64,000 nt of DNA. It comes from Gottfriedia endophytica. GTDB lineage: Bacteria > Bacillota > Bacilli > Bacillales > Bacillaceae_G. Location: the NCBI RefSeq assembly GCF_017814275.1, contig NZ_JAGIYQ010000006.1:124001-188000 (forward strand), in the 5' to 3' direction. The notes below the pieces were generated by a model. The model was not told the origin of the DNA and ran no database searches. It saw only the letters and a program-made list of their open reading frames with translations. The translations under genes were made by a program, and so were the position numbers. This document shows, piece after piece, positions 27,804 to 35,301 of the stretch (position 1 is its first letter; the number at the start of each line of letters is the position of its first letter).

Positions 27804-28211
27804 TTAGTATTCAACAATTACTGTACTACAACTATTTAATCTCTTATTTTCAAAGAAACATCTTTCTACTTCACTCATATTAAAACCAAAAACATGTGCA
27901 ATTCCCAAAAATAAAGAAAATAAATTTAAGAACCAATCTTTATTATTATTCCTTGTACCTAAGCACTTAAATATTTCCTGAAATTGAATTCTCTCATTCG
28001 CAGCAACAGTAGGTGCCCAAGCTAGATACTTTAAAATTAAATCATATTTAAGGTGGACTGCTAATACTAACATAGCATTCAAAATTTCAGTATATTCTTC
28101 AATACTTTTATTGGTATACAGATCTATTAGACTCTTGTTCATTTTTGAAATAAGTAAATCTGTATTGATCTCTTTTAACTCTATCGTCTCTATCATTTTT
28201 CTAATGTCCAA
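27804..28211 (-). CDS. Small helical protein, weakly dUTPase/MazG-like
   Basis: Protein of 135 residues, all-helical in appearance, starting at TTG with GGATGAG upstream. The C-terminal stretch LFLGIAHVFGFNMSEVERCFFENKRLN resembles the end of all-alpha dUTP pyrophosphatases, which have F.W.EIE..Y..KN..N. The acidic EExxE/ExxD metal motif of active enzymes is not clear, so it may be a degenerate or unrelated helical protein. It is the last gene of the psiE-mpsC group, 32 nt after the mpsC-like gene. Confidence 0.55.
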   Translation of the reverse strand: MDIRKMIETIELKEINTDLLISKMNKSLIDLYTNKSIEEYTEILNAMLVLAVHLKYDLILKYLAWAPTVAANERIQFQEIFKCLGTRNNNKDWFLNLFSLFLGIAHVFGFNMSEVERCFFENKRLNSCSTVIVEY

Positions 28212-28243
28212 AGTATCTCATCCTTTAACTTTGTATCCAAAAA

Positions 28244-28594
28244 TCACTGTATAGGTTCGTCAAAAACATAAATCGTCATAGCTGTATCAGTGTCAATATC
28301 AATATCTGTAAAGATGTTCACAATTTTAGATCCAGTTATTGCCTCAATCTTTTCTAAGACCAGAGGATCTTTATAAATTTTCTTTACTAATTTAGTTCGT
28401 GCTTCATGAACTATTCTCTGCCCTTCAAGTGAACCAATCATAAATCGTTCCACATTCGTTAAATTACCTTTCATTTCACTAATTACCCAAGAACCTACCA
28501 TACGGGTATTAATTTCTTTTGGTCCATTACCAACATAATCTTTTCGAATTTCTCTAAGTATCATATTGAATTGATGTTCTACATTTTTGTTCAT
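28244..28594 (-). CDS. MpsC/DUF2294 family protein (copy 1)
   Basis: Protein of 116 residues of the DUF2294 family, later named after MpsC of the Staphylococcus MpsABC membrane-potential/bicarbonate system. Typical features are RKDYVGNGPKEINTRMV at the N-terminus, LTNVERFM in the middle and a C-terminal domain ending AMTIYVFDE. B. subtilis yrhF, beside its formate dehydrogenase gene yrhE, is as I recall of this family, which matches the setting here. No mpsA/mpsB transporter genes are present. AGGAGAAG precedes the ATG; 10 nt separate it from the PsiE-like gene. A second, divergent copy is at 54.1 kb. Confidence 0.8.
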   Translation of the reverse strand: MNKNVEHQFNMILREIRKDYVGNGPKEINTRMVGSWVISEMKGNLTNVERFMIGSLEGQRIVHEARTKLVKKIYKDPLVLEKIEAITGSKIVNIFTDIDIDTDTAMTIYVFDEPIQ

Positions 28595-28604
28595 TTCTCT
28601 TCTC

Positions 28605-29027
28605 CTAATTAAATCTTGAATTATTTTTAACTTCAGTAGAAGGTAAGATTACATAACTTATTGTAAGAACTAATATTACAAGAGCTAACCATAAATTATG
28701 AATTGATTCTCCGTTATTTACTATTATGAATCGTATAGTAGCAGTAATCCCAATATATAGAAGGTATCGTATTGGGAAATGGTAGTTTTCTTTGAAATAT
28801 TGGACAATGATTGAAATAAACCCAAAATATAAGAAAAATATAAGAATTTTACTAAATATTTCATGAACATCTTTAATTCCTAATAAAACATCATTTAAAA
28901 TATAATAAAGTTCTCTAAAGAGAAAATAAGTAAGAATAAAGCTAAGAAAAATTAATGAAGTATTTAACATCGTTTGATAAATTTTTATTAGCCCCTTTCG
29001 CTTATTTAACTTCTTCAATCCAATCAT
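28605..29027 (-). CDS. PsiE-like four-helix membrane protein (copy 1)
   Basis: Membrane protein of 140 residues with four hydrophobic helices. LFRELYYILNDVLLGIKDVH and YFKENYHFPIRYLLYIGITA are the family-specific segments of phosphate-starvation-inducible PsiE proteins. The biochemical role is unknown. It is closely similar to the gene at 39.6 kb. Even the ribosome site and spacer GGAGGATACTG before the ATG are the same, so the two arose by duplication that included the 5' region. Confidence 0.82.
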   Translation of the reverse strand: MIGLKKLNKRKGLIKIYQTMLNTSLIFLSFILTYFLFRELYYILNDVLLGIKDVHEIFSKILIFFLYFGFISIIVQYFKENYHFPIRYLLYIGITATIRFIIVNNGESIHNLWLALVILVLTISYVILPSTEVKNNSRFN

Positions 29028-29073
29028 CAGTATCCTCCAATTTTATTAATAGTTTCAAAAAGTAAATTTTATA

Positions 29074-29275
29074 AAGGCTGTTTTCTTAAACTTTGTTGCT
29101 ATTTAAGAATGCGATTAGTTGATTGGAACTCCAGGATGCACGCTTTCCGTGGGGTGTGCGGTGAGCCTCCTCGTTGCTATCGCTCCTGCGGGGTCTCACC
29201 TGTCCCGCTGCTCCCACAGGAGTCTCGCACCTTCCGTTCCAATCAACTTCATTATCAATATAGGTCTCCTCTTAT
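29074..29275. repeat. Structured inverted-repeat element (copy 2)
   Basis: Shares GGCTGTTTTC, CTCCAGGAT, CGCTTTCCGTGGGG, GAGCCTCCTCG, GCGGGGTCTCA and CCCACAGGAGTCTCGCACC with copy 1. Arms here are GTTGATTGGAA / TTCCAATCAAC and GGTGAG / CTCACC. These differ from copy 1 in a paired way, so the base pairing is kept. It separates the fdhA-DUF1641 operon from the psiE-mpsC group. Confidence 0.8.
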
Positions 29276-29298
29276 AAGAACCTACTTTGATTAATCTT

Positions 29299-29778
29299 TT
29301 AATCTTTTAATCCTTCTCCTAATCCTTTTAATAGATTTAAAGAAAACTTTATAACTCGATTAACATCAGGGTCTCTTATTAATTTAACTAACTCGAATAC
29401 TCCTACTTTTTTGTTTGACTGGAATCCTTCTTCTGCTTTTTGCAGACCTTTTGAAAGGCCACCCATTAATTTTTTTGTTGTTTCAGGATCTATCTCTGTT
29501 ATTGCCCCTGCAGCAGCCATTGCATTATTAATGGCAGTTATCACAGGGGGACGTAACATTTGTCCCACTAATATTTTGGCTACCTGCTCTTTTGCTGCAA
29601 CAAGATTATTAATCGCTCCAAGAATCCCACTATCATGAAGTTCTTGAAGTAGTTTAATAGTTTCTATAATCCCATCTGCATTTTGGGACAAATCTTGTAA
29701 AACCTTTTCAAGTGATTGAGCTTGTATCTCCTTTTCCGTAAGGACTGGTTCATCTATCTTCGTAATTGGTTTAGCCAT
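29299..29778 (-). CDS. DUF1641 protein, YrhD-like partner of formate dehydrogenase (copy 1)
   Basis: Protein of 159 residues, mostly helical, of the DUF1641 family that almost always follows a YrhE-type formate dehydrogenase in Bacilli. Family segments are LQELHDSGILGAINNLVAA and GLSKGLQKAEEG. It overlaps the end of fdhA by one base, so it is translationally coupled. A role as small subunit, chaperone or membrane link is possible, but none is shown by the sequence; no cofactor motif is visible. Confidence 0.85.
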   Translation of the reverse strand: MAKPITKIDEPVLTEKEIQAQSLEKVLQDLSQNADGIIETIKLLQELHDSGILGAINNLVAAKEQVAKILVGQMLRPPVITAINNAMAAAGAITEIDPETTKKLMGGLSKGLQKAEEGFQSNKKVGVFELVKLIRDPDVNRVIKFSLNLLKGLGEGLKD

Positions 29779-32732
29779 TATTTGTTACCTCCCGATCTAT
29801 TTAAATCTGCAATCGGCTCATAATCTTTACGCGCCCACTTTCGTTCCACTTGTACACCTAATTGTGGATTTCGCTTTGCATAACGAGGGTTATACATTGG
29901 AAGTGGTCTGATTCCATCTGCCTTAATTAACTCCATTTTTACTTTCGTCTGTTTGTAGGCTGGTGTCTGTGTTCGAACGTCTCCCACACTACCAGTTAAA
30001 AGATTAACTGCACTTTCATGACTTACTGAGTGCATAGGAACATATAATTCTTTTCCTTGTACTCTATCAGTTACTACCGCACGAAGTTTAATAGAACCAT
30101 AAGGTGATATTAAACGTACTAATGATCCGTCTTGAATATTACGCTCTTTTGCAAGCTCAGGTGAAACTTCGACGAATACTTCAGGTAATTTGTACTGAAG
30201 ACCTTTTGATTTATTTGTCATATTACCAACATGGAAATGTTCCAATAGTCGACCATTATTCAAAGTAAGATCGAATTCTTGTGTAAATTCAATTGGTGGA
30301 ACATATTCTGTAAGAGAGAATCGAGCTTTTCCGTCTGGGAAGTTAAATCGCTTAGTATAAAGAAGTGGCTCATCTGTTCCATCTTTTTGTACAGGCCACA
30401 CTAAACTATTCCAGCCCTCAAGTCTATCGTATGATACACCTTCAAATATTGGACAAAGACTTGCAATTTCATCCATGATTTCACTTGGGTGGCTATAGTT
30501 CCAATCCACACCCATATACTTAGCAACTTCTTGAATAATCATCCAGTCTGGTTTTGAATCTCCTAATGGATCAAGTACTTTGTACAAGCGTTGCATACGT
30601 CTCTCTGTATTAGAGAATGTTCCATCTTTTTCAAGAGATGGCGACGCTGGTAACACAACATCAGCGAATTGTGCTGTTTTTGTTAAGAAAACGTCTTGTA
30701 CAACAAAGAAATCTAACTTGCTAAGTGTTTCATGCACGTGATTAGCGTTTGAATCAACCCATGCCATTTCTTCTCCCATCAGATACATAGCTTTTAGCTT
30801 ACCATCTTCAACAGCTTTTAACATATCAATGTTAGTTAACCCTGATTTTTCAGAGATTTTTACTCCATATGCCTTTTCAAACTTTTCACGAGCAGCATTG
30901 TCAGTTAAACGCTGATTACCTGGAAGCCATTGTGGAAGTGATCCCATGTCACAAGAACCTTGTACGTTATTATGACCACGTAGTGGGTATGCCCCTGTTC
31001 CAGTACGACCAAAATTACCTGTAATAAGTAATAGGTTTGCAATAGCGCCTGACGTATGAGAACCTGCAACGTTTTGCGTTACACCCATTCCCCATAAAAT
31101 ACAAGTTCCTGTTGATTCATGGATCATTTTTGCAGTCTGAATCAATTGTTCTTTTGAAATACCCGTCACTTCTTCTGCATATTCAAGAGTATATTTATTA
31201 AGCAGTTTTAAATAATCTTTGTAATAATTCACACGAGATTGAATGAATTTTTCATCATGCCAACCTTGGTCAATGATATATTTTGCAACTGCAGTCAACC
31301 AAACAAAGTCTGTTCCTTGTTTTGGATGTAAAAATAAATCTGAACGATCTGCAAATTCAGTTTTACGTAGATCTGAAACAATCAATTTTTGACCACGTAA
31401 CTTCTTCGCACGTTTCACACGTGTCGCTAATACTGGGTGACCTTCAGTTGGGTTAGCACCAACTGTGATAACAAGTCCAGCATTTTCAATATCCTTAATA
31501 GTACCTGAATCTCCACCAATACCAACTGTTGCAAGTAATCCGTCTGTCGCTGGAGATTGACAATAACGAGAACAGTTATCTATATTGTTTGTTCCAAATA
31601 CTTGACGAGCTAATTTTTGCAGAAGATATGAATCTTCATTGGTTGTTTTTGATGAACTTACAAAGCCAAATGCTTCATTTCCGTATGTTTCTTTGATGGC
31701 ACCCATTTTTTCAGCAATTAATGTAAGTGCTTCATCCCAAGAAGCCGGTACAAATGCATCGCCTTTTCGGATTAAAGGAGAAGTAATACGTTGGTCACTA
31801 TTTACAAAATCCCATCCGAATTTTCCTTTCACACAAGTTGAAACACTGTTTACAGGACTATTTTCTGTTGGTTCAACTTTTAATATTTTACGATCTTTTG
31901 TCCAAACTTCGAATGAACATCCAACACCACAGAAAGTACACACTGTTTTAGTTTTTTTCGTTCGTTTATCACGAGCAGCTGCTTCCACTTCTGATAAAGC
32001 AAAAATTGTTTTATAATCTGGTTCAACTTCTTTAATAAGATCAACCATAGGATTTAGTAGGTCTTTTGGAATTGCTGTCATTAGCCCGGCTTCACCTAAC
32101 ATCGATTTTTCCATTAATGCATTACACGGACAAACTGTAGCACATTGTCCACAAGAAACACATGAAGATTCATTGATAGATTTTCCATCATCCCAAATTA
32201 CACGTGGAATGTCGCGTTCCCAATCAATAGATAGTGTTTCATTTACTTGTAAGTCTTGACATACTTCTACACAACGTCCACAAAGGATACATTGGTCTGG
32301 ATCATATCGATAAAAAGGATGTGACATATCCACATCGTATCCTTTTTCTCGGTACGGACGAGTTTGATGTTCAATTTCTAATAACTCAGCTGTGTTATGA
32401 ACTCGGCAATTTCCGTTGTTATTGTCGCAGACCGTACAATACAGTAAATGATTCTCTAAAATACGATCCATTGCTTCTGTTTGTGCCGATTTGGCTAGTT
32501 CTGAAGATGTTAATATATTCATTCCATCCTCAATTTCTGTTGAACATGCTCTCATAATTTTCCCATCAATTTCACACATACAGGTATCGCATGTCTGAAT
32601 AGGACCTAAAACTTCTGAATAACAAATATGTGGGTGCTCTACTCCTTGTGCCAAAAGATAATCAAGAATTCGAGTCCCTTGATCTACCTCATGTTGCTCC
32701 CCATTAATATTTACTCGAACTGTTCCCGCCAT
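29778..32732 (-). CDS. fdhA: Molybdenum formate dehydrogenase alpha subunit, YrhE/FdhA type (copy 1)
   Basis: Cytosolic Mo-bisPGD enzyme oxidising formate to CO2. ATG 32732 with AAGGAGC is chosen over the longer frame (32798), giving 984 residues. Order: plant-type 2Fe-2S (CYSEVLGPIQTCDTC), His-Cys3 4Fe-4S (HLLYCTVCDNNNGNC), two 4Fe-4S ferredoxin clusters (CILCGRCVEVC, CVSCGQCATVCPC), then the molybdopterin domain with its own 4Fe-4S (CTFCGVGC) and the Mo ligand Cys in NCSRYCQSPAT. So this is the cysteine, not selenocysteine, form. It is preceded by a long leader RNA with a terminator. Confidence 0.94.
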   Translation of the reverse strand: MAGTVRVNINGEQHEVDQGTRILDYLLAQGVEHPHICYSEVLGPIQTCDTCMCEIDGKIMRACSTEIEDGMNILTSSELAKSAQTEAMDRILENHLLYCTVCDNNNGNCRVHNTAELLEIEHQTRPYREKGYDVDMSHPFYRYDPDQCILCGRCVEVCQDLQVNETLSIDWERDIPRVIWDDGKSINESSCVSCGQCATVCPCNALMEKSMLGEAGLMTAIPKDLLNPMVDLIKEVEPDYKTIFALSEVEAAARDKRTKKTKTVCTFCGVGCSFEVWTKDRKILKVEPTENSPVNSVSTCVKGKFGWDFVNSDQRITSPLIRKGDAFVPASWDEALTLIAEKMGAIKETYGNEAFGFVSSSKTTNEDSYLLQKLARQVFGTNNIDNCSRYCQSPATDGLLATVGIGGDSGTIKDIENAGLVITVGANPTEGHPVLATRVKRAKKLRGQKLIVSDLRKTEFADRSDLFLHPKQGTDFVWLTAVAKYIIDQGWHDEKFIQSRVNYYKDYLKLLNKYTLEYAEEVTGISKEQLIQTAKMIHESTGTCILWGMGVTQNVAGSHTSGAIANLLLITGNFGRTGTGAYPLRGHNNVQGSCDMGSLPQWLPGNQRLTDNAAREKFEKAYGVKISEKSGLTNIDMLKAVEDGKLKAMYLMGEEMAWVDSNANHVHETLSKLDFFVVQDVFLTKTAQFADVVLPASPSLEKDGTFSNTERRMQRLYKVLDPLGDSKPDWMIIQEVAKYMGVDWNYSHPSEIMDEIASLCPIFEGVSYDRLEGWNSLVWPVQKDGTDEPLLYTKRFNFPDGKARFSLTEYVPPIEFTQEFDLTLNNGRLLEHFHVGNMTNKSKGLQYKLPEVFVEVSPELAKERNIQDGSLVRLISPYGSIKLRAVVTDRVQGKELYVPMHSVSHESAVNLLTGSVGDVRTQTPAYKQTKVKMELIKADGIRPLPMYNPRYAKRNPQLGVQVERKWARKDYEPIADLNRSGGNK

Positions 32733-32927
32733 TTTTAATTGCTCCTTTTTGTAAAATAAAAAGCCCGCCATAAAATAGAGTGTATGATAGTAATACACAT
32801 TCTATTTTATGGCGGGCTAATAACTAAGCAGTTTTTACTACTTATAATCCATCTCACCACTTATACTGAAAAAAACAGGACACTAAGGCTATTATTATAA
32901 CCTGGCATCAATGATTTTTTCGTTTGT
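32733..32927 (-). promoter_or_regulatory. Leader RNA A: candidate riboswitch/attenuator before fdhA
   Basis: The predicted transcript starts near 32927, 195 nt before the fdhA ATG. It contains a hairpin at 32879-32909 (GAUGCC/AGUGUC outer, AGGUUA/UAGCCU inner helix), the strings UGAGAUGGAUU and GCUUAG, and then a very strong terminator. The Moco-operon leader at 47.6 kb aligns with it along almost its whole length, including AAAAAUCAUUGAUG, CUGUUUUUU, UGAGAU.GAUU and GCUUAG..AUUAGCCCG. It does not fit the Moco (moaA) riboswitch, TPP, FMN, SAM or other aptamers I know. Ligand unknown. Confidence 0.65.
32759..32819 (-). terminator. Large terminator ending leader RNA A
   Basis: AGCCCGCCATAAAATAGA pairs with the matching CTATTTTATGGCGGGCT; the stem exceeds 20 pairs and is followed by TTTTTATTTT on the minus strand. 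It lies before the fdhA ribosome site, so it can only be useful if it is conditional. Confidence 0.9.
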
Positions 32928-32933
32928 ACCATT

Positions 32934-32962
32934 ATTATAATACTTTATATGTTTAACCTCAA
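32934..32962 (-). promoter_or_regulatory. Promoter of leader A / fdhA copy 1
   Basis: TTGAGG (32962-32957), 17-nt spacer, TATAAT (32939-32934). Confidence 0.8.
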
Positions 32963-33005
32963 TATTAAATTACTCAAAATAGTAGTTCCTTTTCATTTTT
33001 GATAA

Positions 33006-33166
33006 TTTTATCCCCAATCTTCCATCAGTCGGGATTTTTCTGCATCCCCCACTGATGGTTAGCTCGCCCAATCGGGCTTTTACGGGCAGTTATCCCCCAC
33101 CTATCTTCCTCGCCTCTCTCTCAATCTTGAGGTGGGTGTCTTACTGCCCGTTAATGCAGGATAAAT
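33006..33166. repeat. 160-bp structured repeat element with GCCCGTTAATGCGGG-type end
   Basis: Terminal TTTATCC / GGATAAA ends enclose a hairpin CCATCAGT...ACTGATGG (33022-33058). There are also nested arms GGGCAGT (33084-33090) / ACTGCCC and CCCACC / GGTGGG, and a small CCCGTTAATGCAGG hairpin. Parts recur at 38.9 kb and, decayed, at 22.0 kb. It has no coding potential. It could be a relic of a transposon end or a palindrome-associated element; the family is not identified. Confidence 0.7.
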
Positions 33167-33178
33167 TTGATAAATATA

Positions 33179-34237
33179 TCATGAGACTATTTTTCTATGA
33201 ATAAGATCTTCAGCTAAAGATGTAAACATCTCTCCCGTCAGTGAATCTTCATCATATACATTTAAGCCTTTATTTTCATCACGTTTGGCAAATGGGATTC
33301 TTGCGATTACTTCGGATTGTAGTATTTCGGCTAACATATCACCGCCACCCTTTCCAAAAAGATAATTCTTCGTACCATCTTGCTCTTCATAAAACGCCAT
33401 ATTTTCGACGATCCCTACTATTTCGTGTTTAGTATGTTTCGCCATAGCACCTGCTCTGGATGCAACAAATGAAGCCACATTGTGTGGAGTCGTGACAATA
33501 ATTTCCTCTGCTTGAGGAATCATTGCTGCTACATCAATGGCTACGTCTCCTGTACCCGGAGGTAAATCAAGGAGAAGGTAATCCAGTTCTCCCCATAGCG
33601 TGTTTGCAAGAAAGTTTTGAATCCATTTGTTTAACATCGGCCCTCGCCACATCACTGGATTATTATTATCTGCGAAAAATCCCATTGACATGATTTTAAC
33701 GCCATGACTAATGACTGGAATCACGGTCTGATCAATCATAGTTGGTCTTTGTATAACTCCCATCATTGCAGGAATACTAAATCCATATATATCTGCATCC
33801 AATATTCCTACTTTTTTCCCCATACGGGCCAAAGCAATCGCCAGATTAACAGTAACTGTAGATTTTCCAACTCCACCTTTTCCACTTGTCACAGTAATAA
33901 ATTTTACACCTGAATCAGGTCGCAACATATTCGGCATTCCAGTCTTTGTTGTCGAGCTCTTCTTCAGCATTTGCGTCAATTCAGCTCGTTCTTCTGGTGT
34001 CATAGAACCAAAAGTTAAGGAAACAGTAGAAGCTCCAATATTTCGAAGAGACTTTTCTACATCTTCCTGTATTTTTGCTTTTAATGGACATCCTTGAATC
34101 GTCAAAATAACCTCTAGTTGAATATGGGTACCGTCTATTTGAATATTTCTTACCATATTTAAATCCACGATACTTTTATGAAGTTCGGGATCTTGAACAT
34201 GTTTCAAAGCGCTCATAATTTGTTCATGTGTCAGCAT
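33179..34237 (-). CDS. Mrp/ApbC-type P-loop Fe-S cluster carrier (copy 1)
   Basis: Cytosolic NTPase of 352 residues. An N-terminal MIP18/DUF59 domain (about residues 1-80, with TIQGCPLKAKI) is followed by the Mrp ATPase with deviant Walker A SGKGGVGKST (about 117-126). Family members carry or insert Fe-S clusters. Its position downstream of an fdhA with five clusters suggests that role here (inference). It shares very high identity with the copy at 46.3 kb, including stretches of over 80 identical bases. A terminator upstream separates it from the fdhA operon; TTGACC-N17-TATTAA is a possible promoter. Confidence 0.9.
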   Translation of the reverse strand: MLTHEQIMSALKHVQDPELHKSIVDLNMVRNIQIDGTHIQLEVILTIQGCPLKAKIQEDVEKSLRNIGASTVSLTFGSMTPEERAELTQMLKKSSTTKTGMPNMLRPDSGVKFITVTSGKGGVGKSTVTVNLAIALARMGKKVGILDADIYGFSIPAMMGVIQRPTMIDQTVIPVISHGVKIMSMGFFADNNNPVMWRGPMLNKWIQNFLANTLWGELDYLLLDLPPGTGDVAIDVAAMIPQAEEIIVTTPHNVASFVASRAGAMAKHTKHEIVGIVENMAFYEEQDGTKNYLFGKGGGDMLAEILQSEVIARIPFAKRDENKGLNVYDEDSLTGEMFTSLAEDLIHRKIVS

Positions 34238-34330
34238 ACTTACCAGTCCTTTTTATTTAATAGTCTTAATTTATATTATGGTCAATAATCATCAAAGATA
34301 TAGCCTATAGAAGAAACTCAAATAATAAAA

Positions 34331-34374
34331 AAATGGTAAAATAAAAGGTTTTGATCCCTTTATTTTTACCATTT
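34331..34374 (-). terminator. Terminator after the fdhA copy 2 operon
   Basis: AAATGGTAAAAATAAAGG and its complement form a long stem; the minus strand continues TTTTTTTATTATT. Confidence 0.85.
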
Positions 34375-34382
34375 CAAGTTAT

Positions 34383-34526
34383 TTATAGTAATTCCTCATT
34401 CTCAAAAGATAAGAATCGTCGATCCGTTATACAGCTTTCACATAAGTGAAGCACTCTTGTTGAAGACAATTCGTTTCCTTCATGTTCCATTTGCTCTTCA
34501 GAACCACAAACTTCACATACTTTCAT
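34383..34526 (-). CDS. 47-residue zinc-ribbon-like protein in the fdhA operon
   Basis: A 48-codon frame starts at ATG 34526, eight nt after AAGGAG. It reads MKVCEVCGSEEQMEHE... and has CEVC at residues 4-7 and CESC at 29-32, a classical four-cysteine zinc or Fe-S knuckle, and ends in an acidic tail. It lies between the HMA-like gene and the operon terminator, on the same strand as fdhA and DUF1641. No family is recognised; a metal-delivery or regulatory role for formate dehydrogenase is possible but unproven. Confidence 0.75.
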   Translation of the reverse strand: MKVCEVCGSEEQMEHEGNELSSTRVLHLCESCITDRRFLSFENEELL

Positions 34527-34576
34527 AAGTAGGCTCCTTTCTAACTTATTCTTCTATTATTTTCTTTTATAAAAGA

Positions 34577-34786
34577 CTAATCATTAATATGAAACCCTGT
34601 ATCTTTAACGGCTTGAATAAAGTCTGTCTGTGAGGCCGCTTTCTCATCATAACTAAACGTAGCCGTTTGGTTTACTACACTTACTTCTGCTTCACGGATT
34701 CCCCAGACTTCATGTAGAGCCTGAAGGATTTTATTAGCATCTTGATCATTTTTTATTCCATTTATCTTAAGAGATACCTTTTCCAA
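34577..34786 (-). CDS. HMA-like ferredoxin-fold protein without the metal cysteines
   Basis: Protein of 69 residues with the beta-alpha-beta-beta-alpha-beta pattern and sequence style of copper-chaperone (heavy-metal-associated) domains: VSLKINGIKNDQDANKILQA, WGIREAEV, TATFSYDEKAASQTDFIQAV, DTGFHI. The MxCxxC metal loop is replaced by INGIKND, so it probably does not bind Cu(I). It is 18 nt downstream of a DUF1641 gene in the second fdhA operon. Confidence 0.75.
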   Translation of the reverse strand: MEKVSLKINGIKNDQDANKILQALHEVWGIREAEVSVVNQTATFSYDEKAASQTDFIQAVKDTGFHIND

Positions 34787-34803
34787 TTGGCAAATTCTCC
34801 TTT

Positions 34804-35301
34804 CTAATGTAGCTCTTGTTTATCTTCTTTGAACACTTCTCCCATCCCCTCTAAAAACCCTAACATAGTAACAAGTGCTGTCTTTACATCATCATTTCCA
34901 ATACTACTTCCAAGCTTCCATATGCTTGCTTTTTCACGTTTATCGATTTTTTCTCCAAATCGTACAAGGCCTCTACTAACTCCATCAAGCATAATTTGTA
35001 ATTGATCAGGACTCACTTTGCCAAGGAAGTTTATAGCGTTCATTCCATTTTTAATCATATTATGCATGTTAGGTTGATTAATTTGATTAATGGCAATTAC
35101 GCCTACATCAACACGTTTTTCAAGCAACGCATTAAGAGCTGCTAAAACACCTATATCTTGGAGCTGTTTTATTATTCCTAGGGTTCCCAATACAGCTTCC
35201 CGATTATTTGCAAGGGCTGTTAAAATATCTGTAATAGCTTGTTCTCTTTCCTGTTCAGGAGTAGGGATGACTCTTCTAATTTGCTTAATAGGTTTCGCCA
35301 A
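34804..35301 (-). CDS. DUF1641 protein, YrhD-like (copy 2)
   Basis: Helical DUF1641 partner of the formate dehydrogenase just upstream. The frame extends to GTG 35310, but TTG 35301 is preferred: it lies at normal distance from GGAGGTG and gives the N-terminus MAKPIKQ, which matches MAKPITK of the paralogue at 29.3 kb. It is 165 residues and overlaps the end of fdhA by 17 nt. Conserved segments IKQLQDIGVLAALNALLEK and GVSRGLVRFGEK parallel those of copy 1. Confidence 0.85.
   Translation of the reverse strand: MAKPIKQIRRVIPTPEQEREQAITDILTALANNREAVLGTLGIIKQLQDIGVLAALNALLEKRVDVGVIAINQINQPNMHNMIKNGMNAINFLGKVSPDQLQIMLDGVSRGLVRFGEKIDKREKASIWKLGSSIGNDDVKTALVTMLGFLEGMGEVFKEDKQELH

Noticed and set aside
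32733-32927. Known Moco (moaA) riboswitch or other named aptamer in leader A
   Set aside because: The conserved cores I know for the Moco, TPP, FMN, SAM, purine, preQ1, ZTP, glycine, fluoride and guanidine aptamers are not present; only an Infernal scan could settle weak matches.
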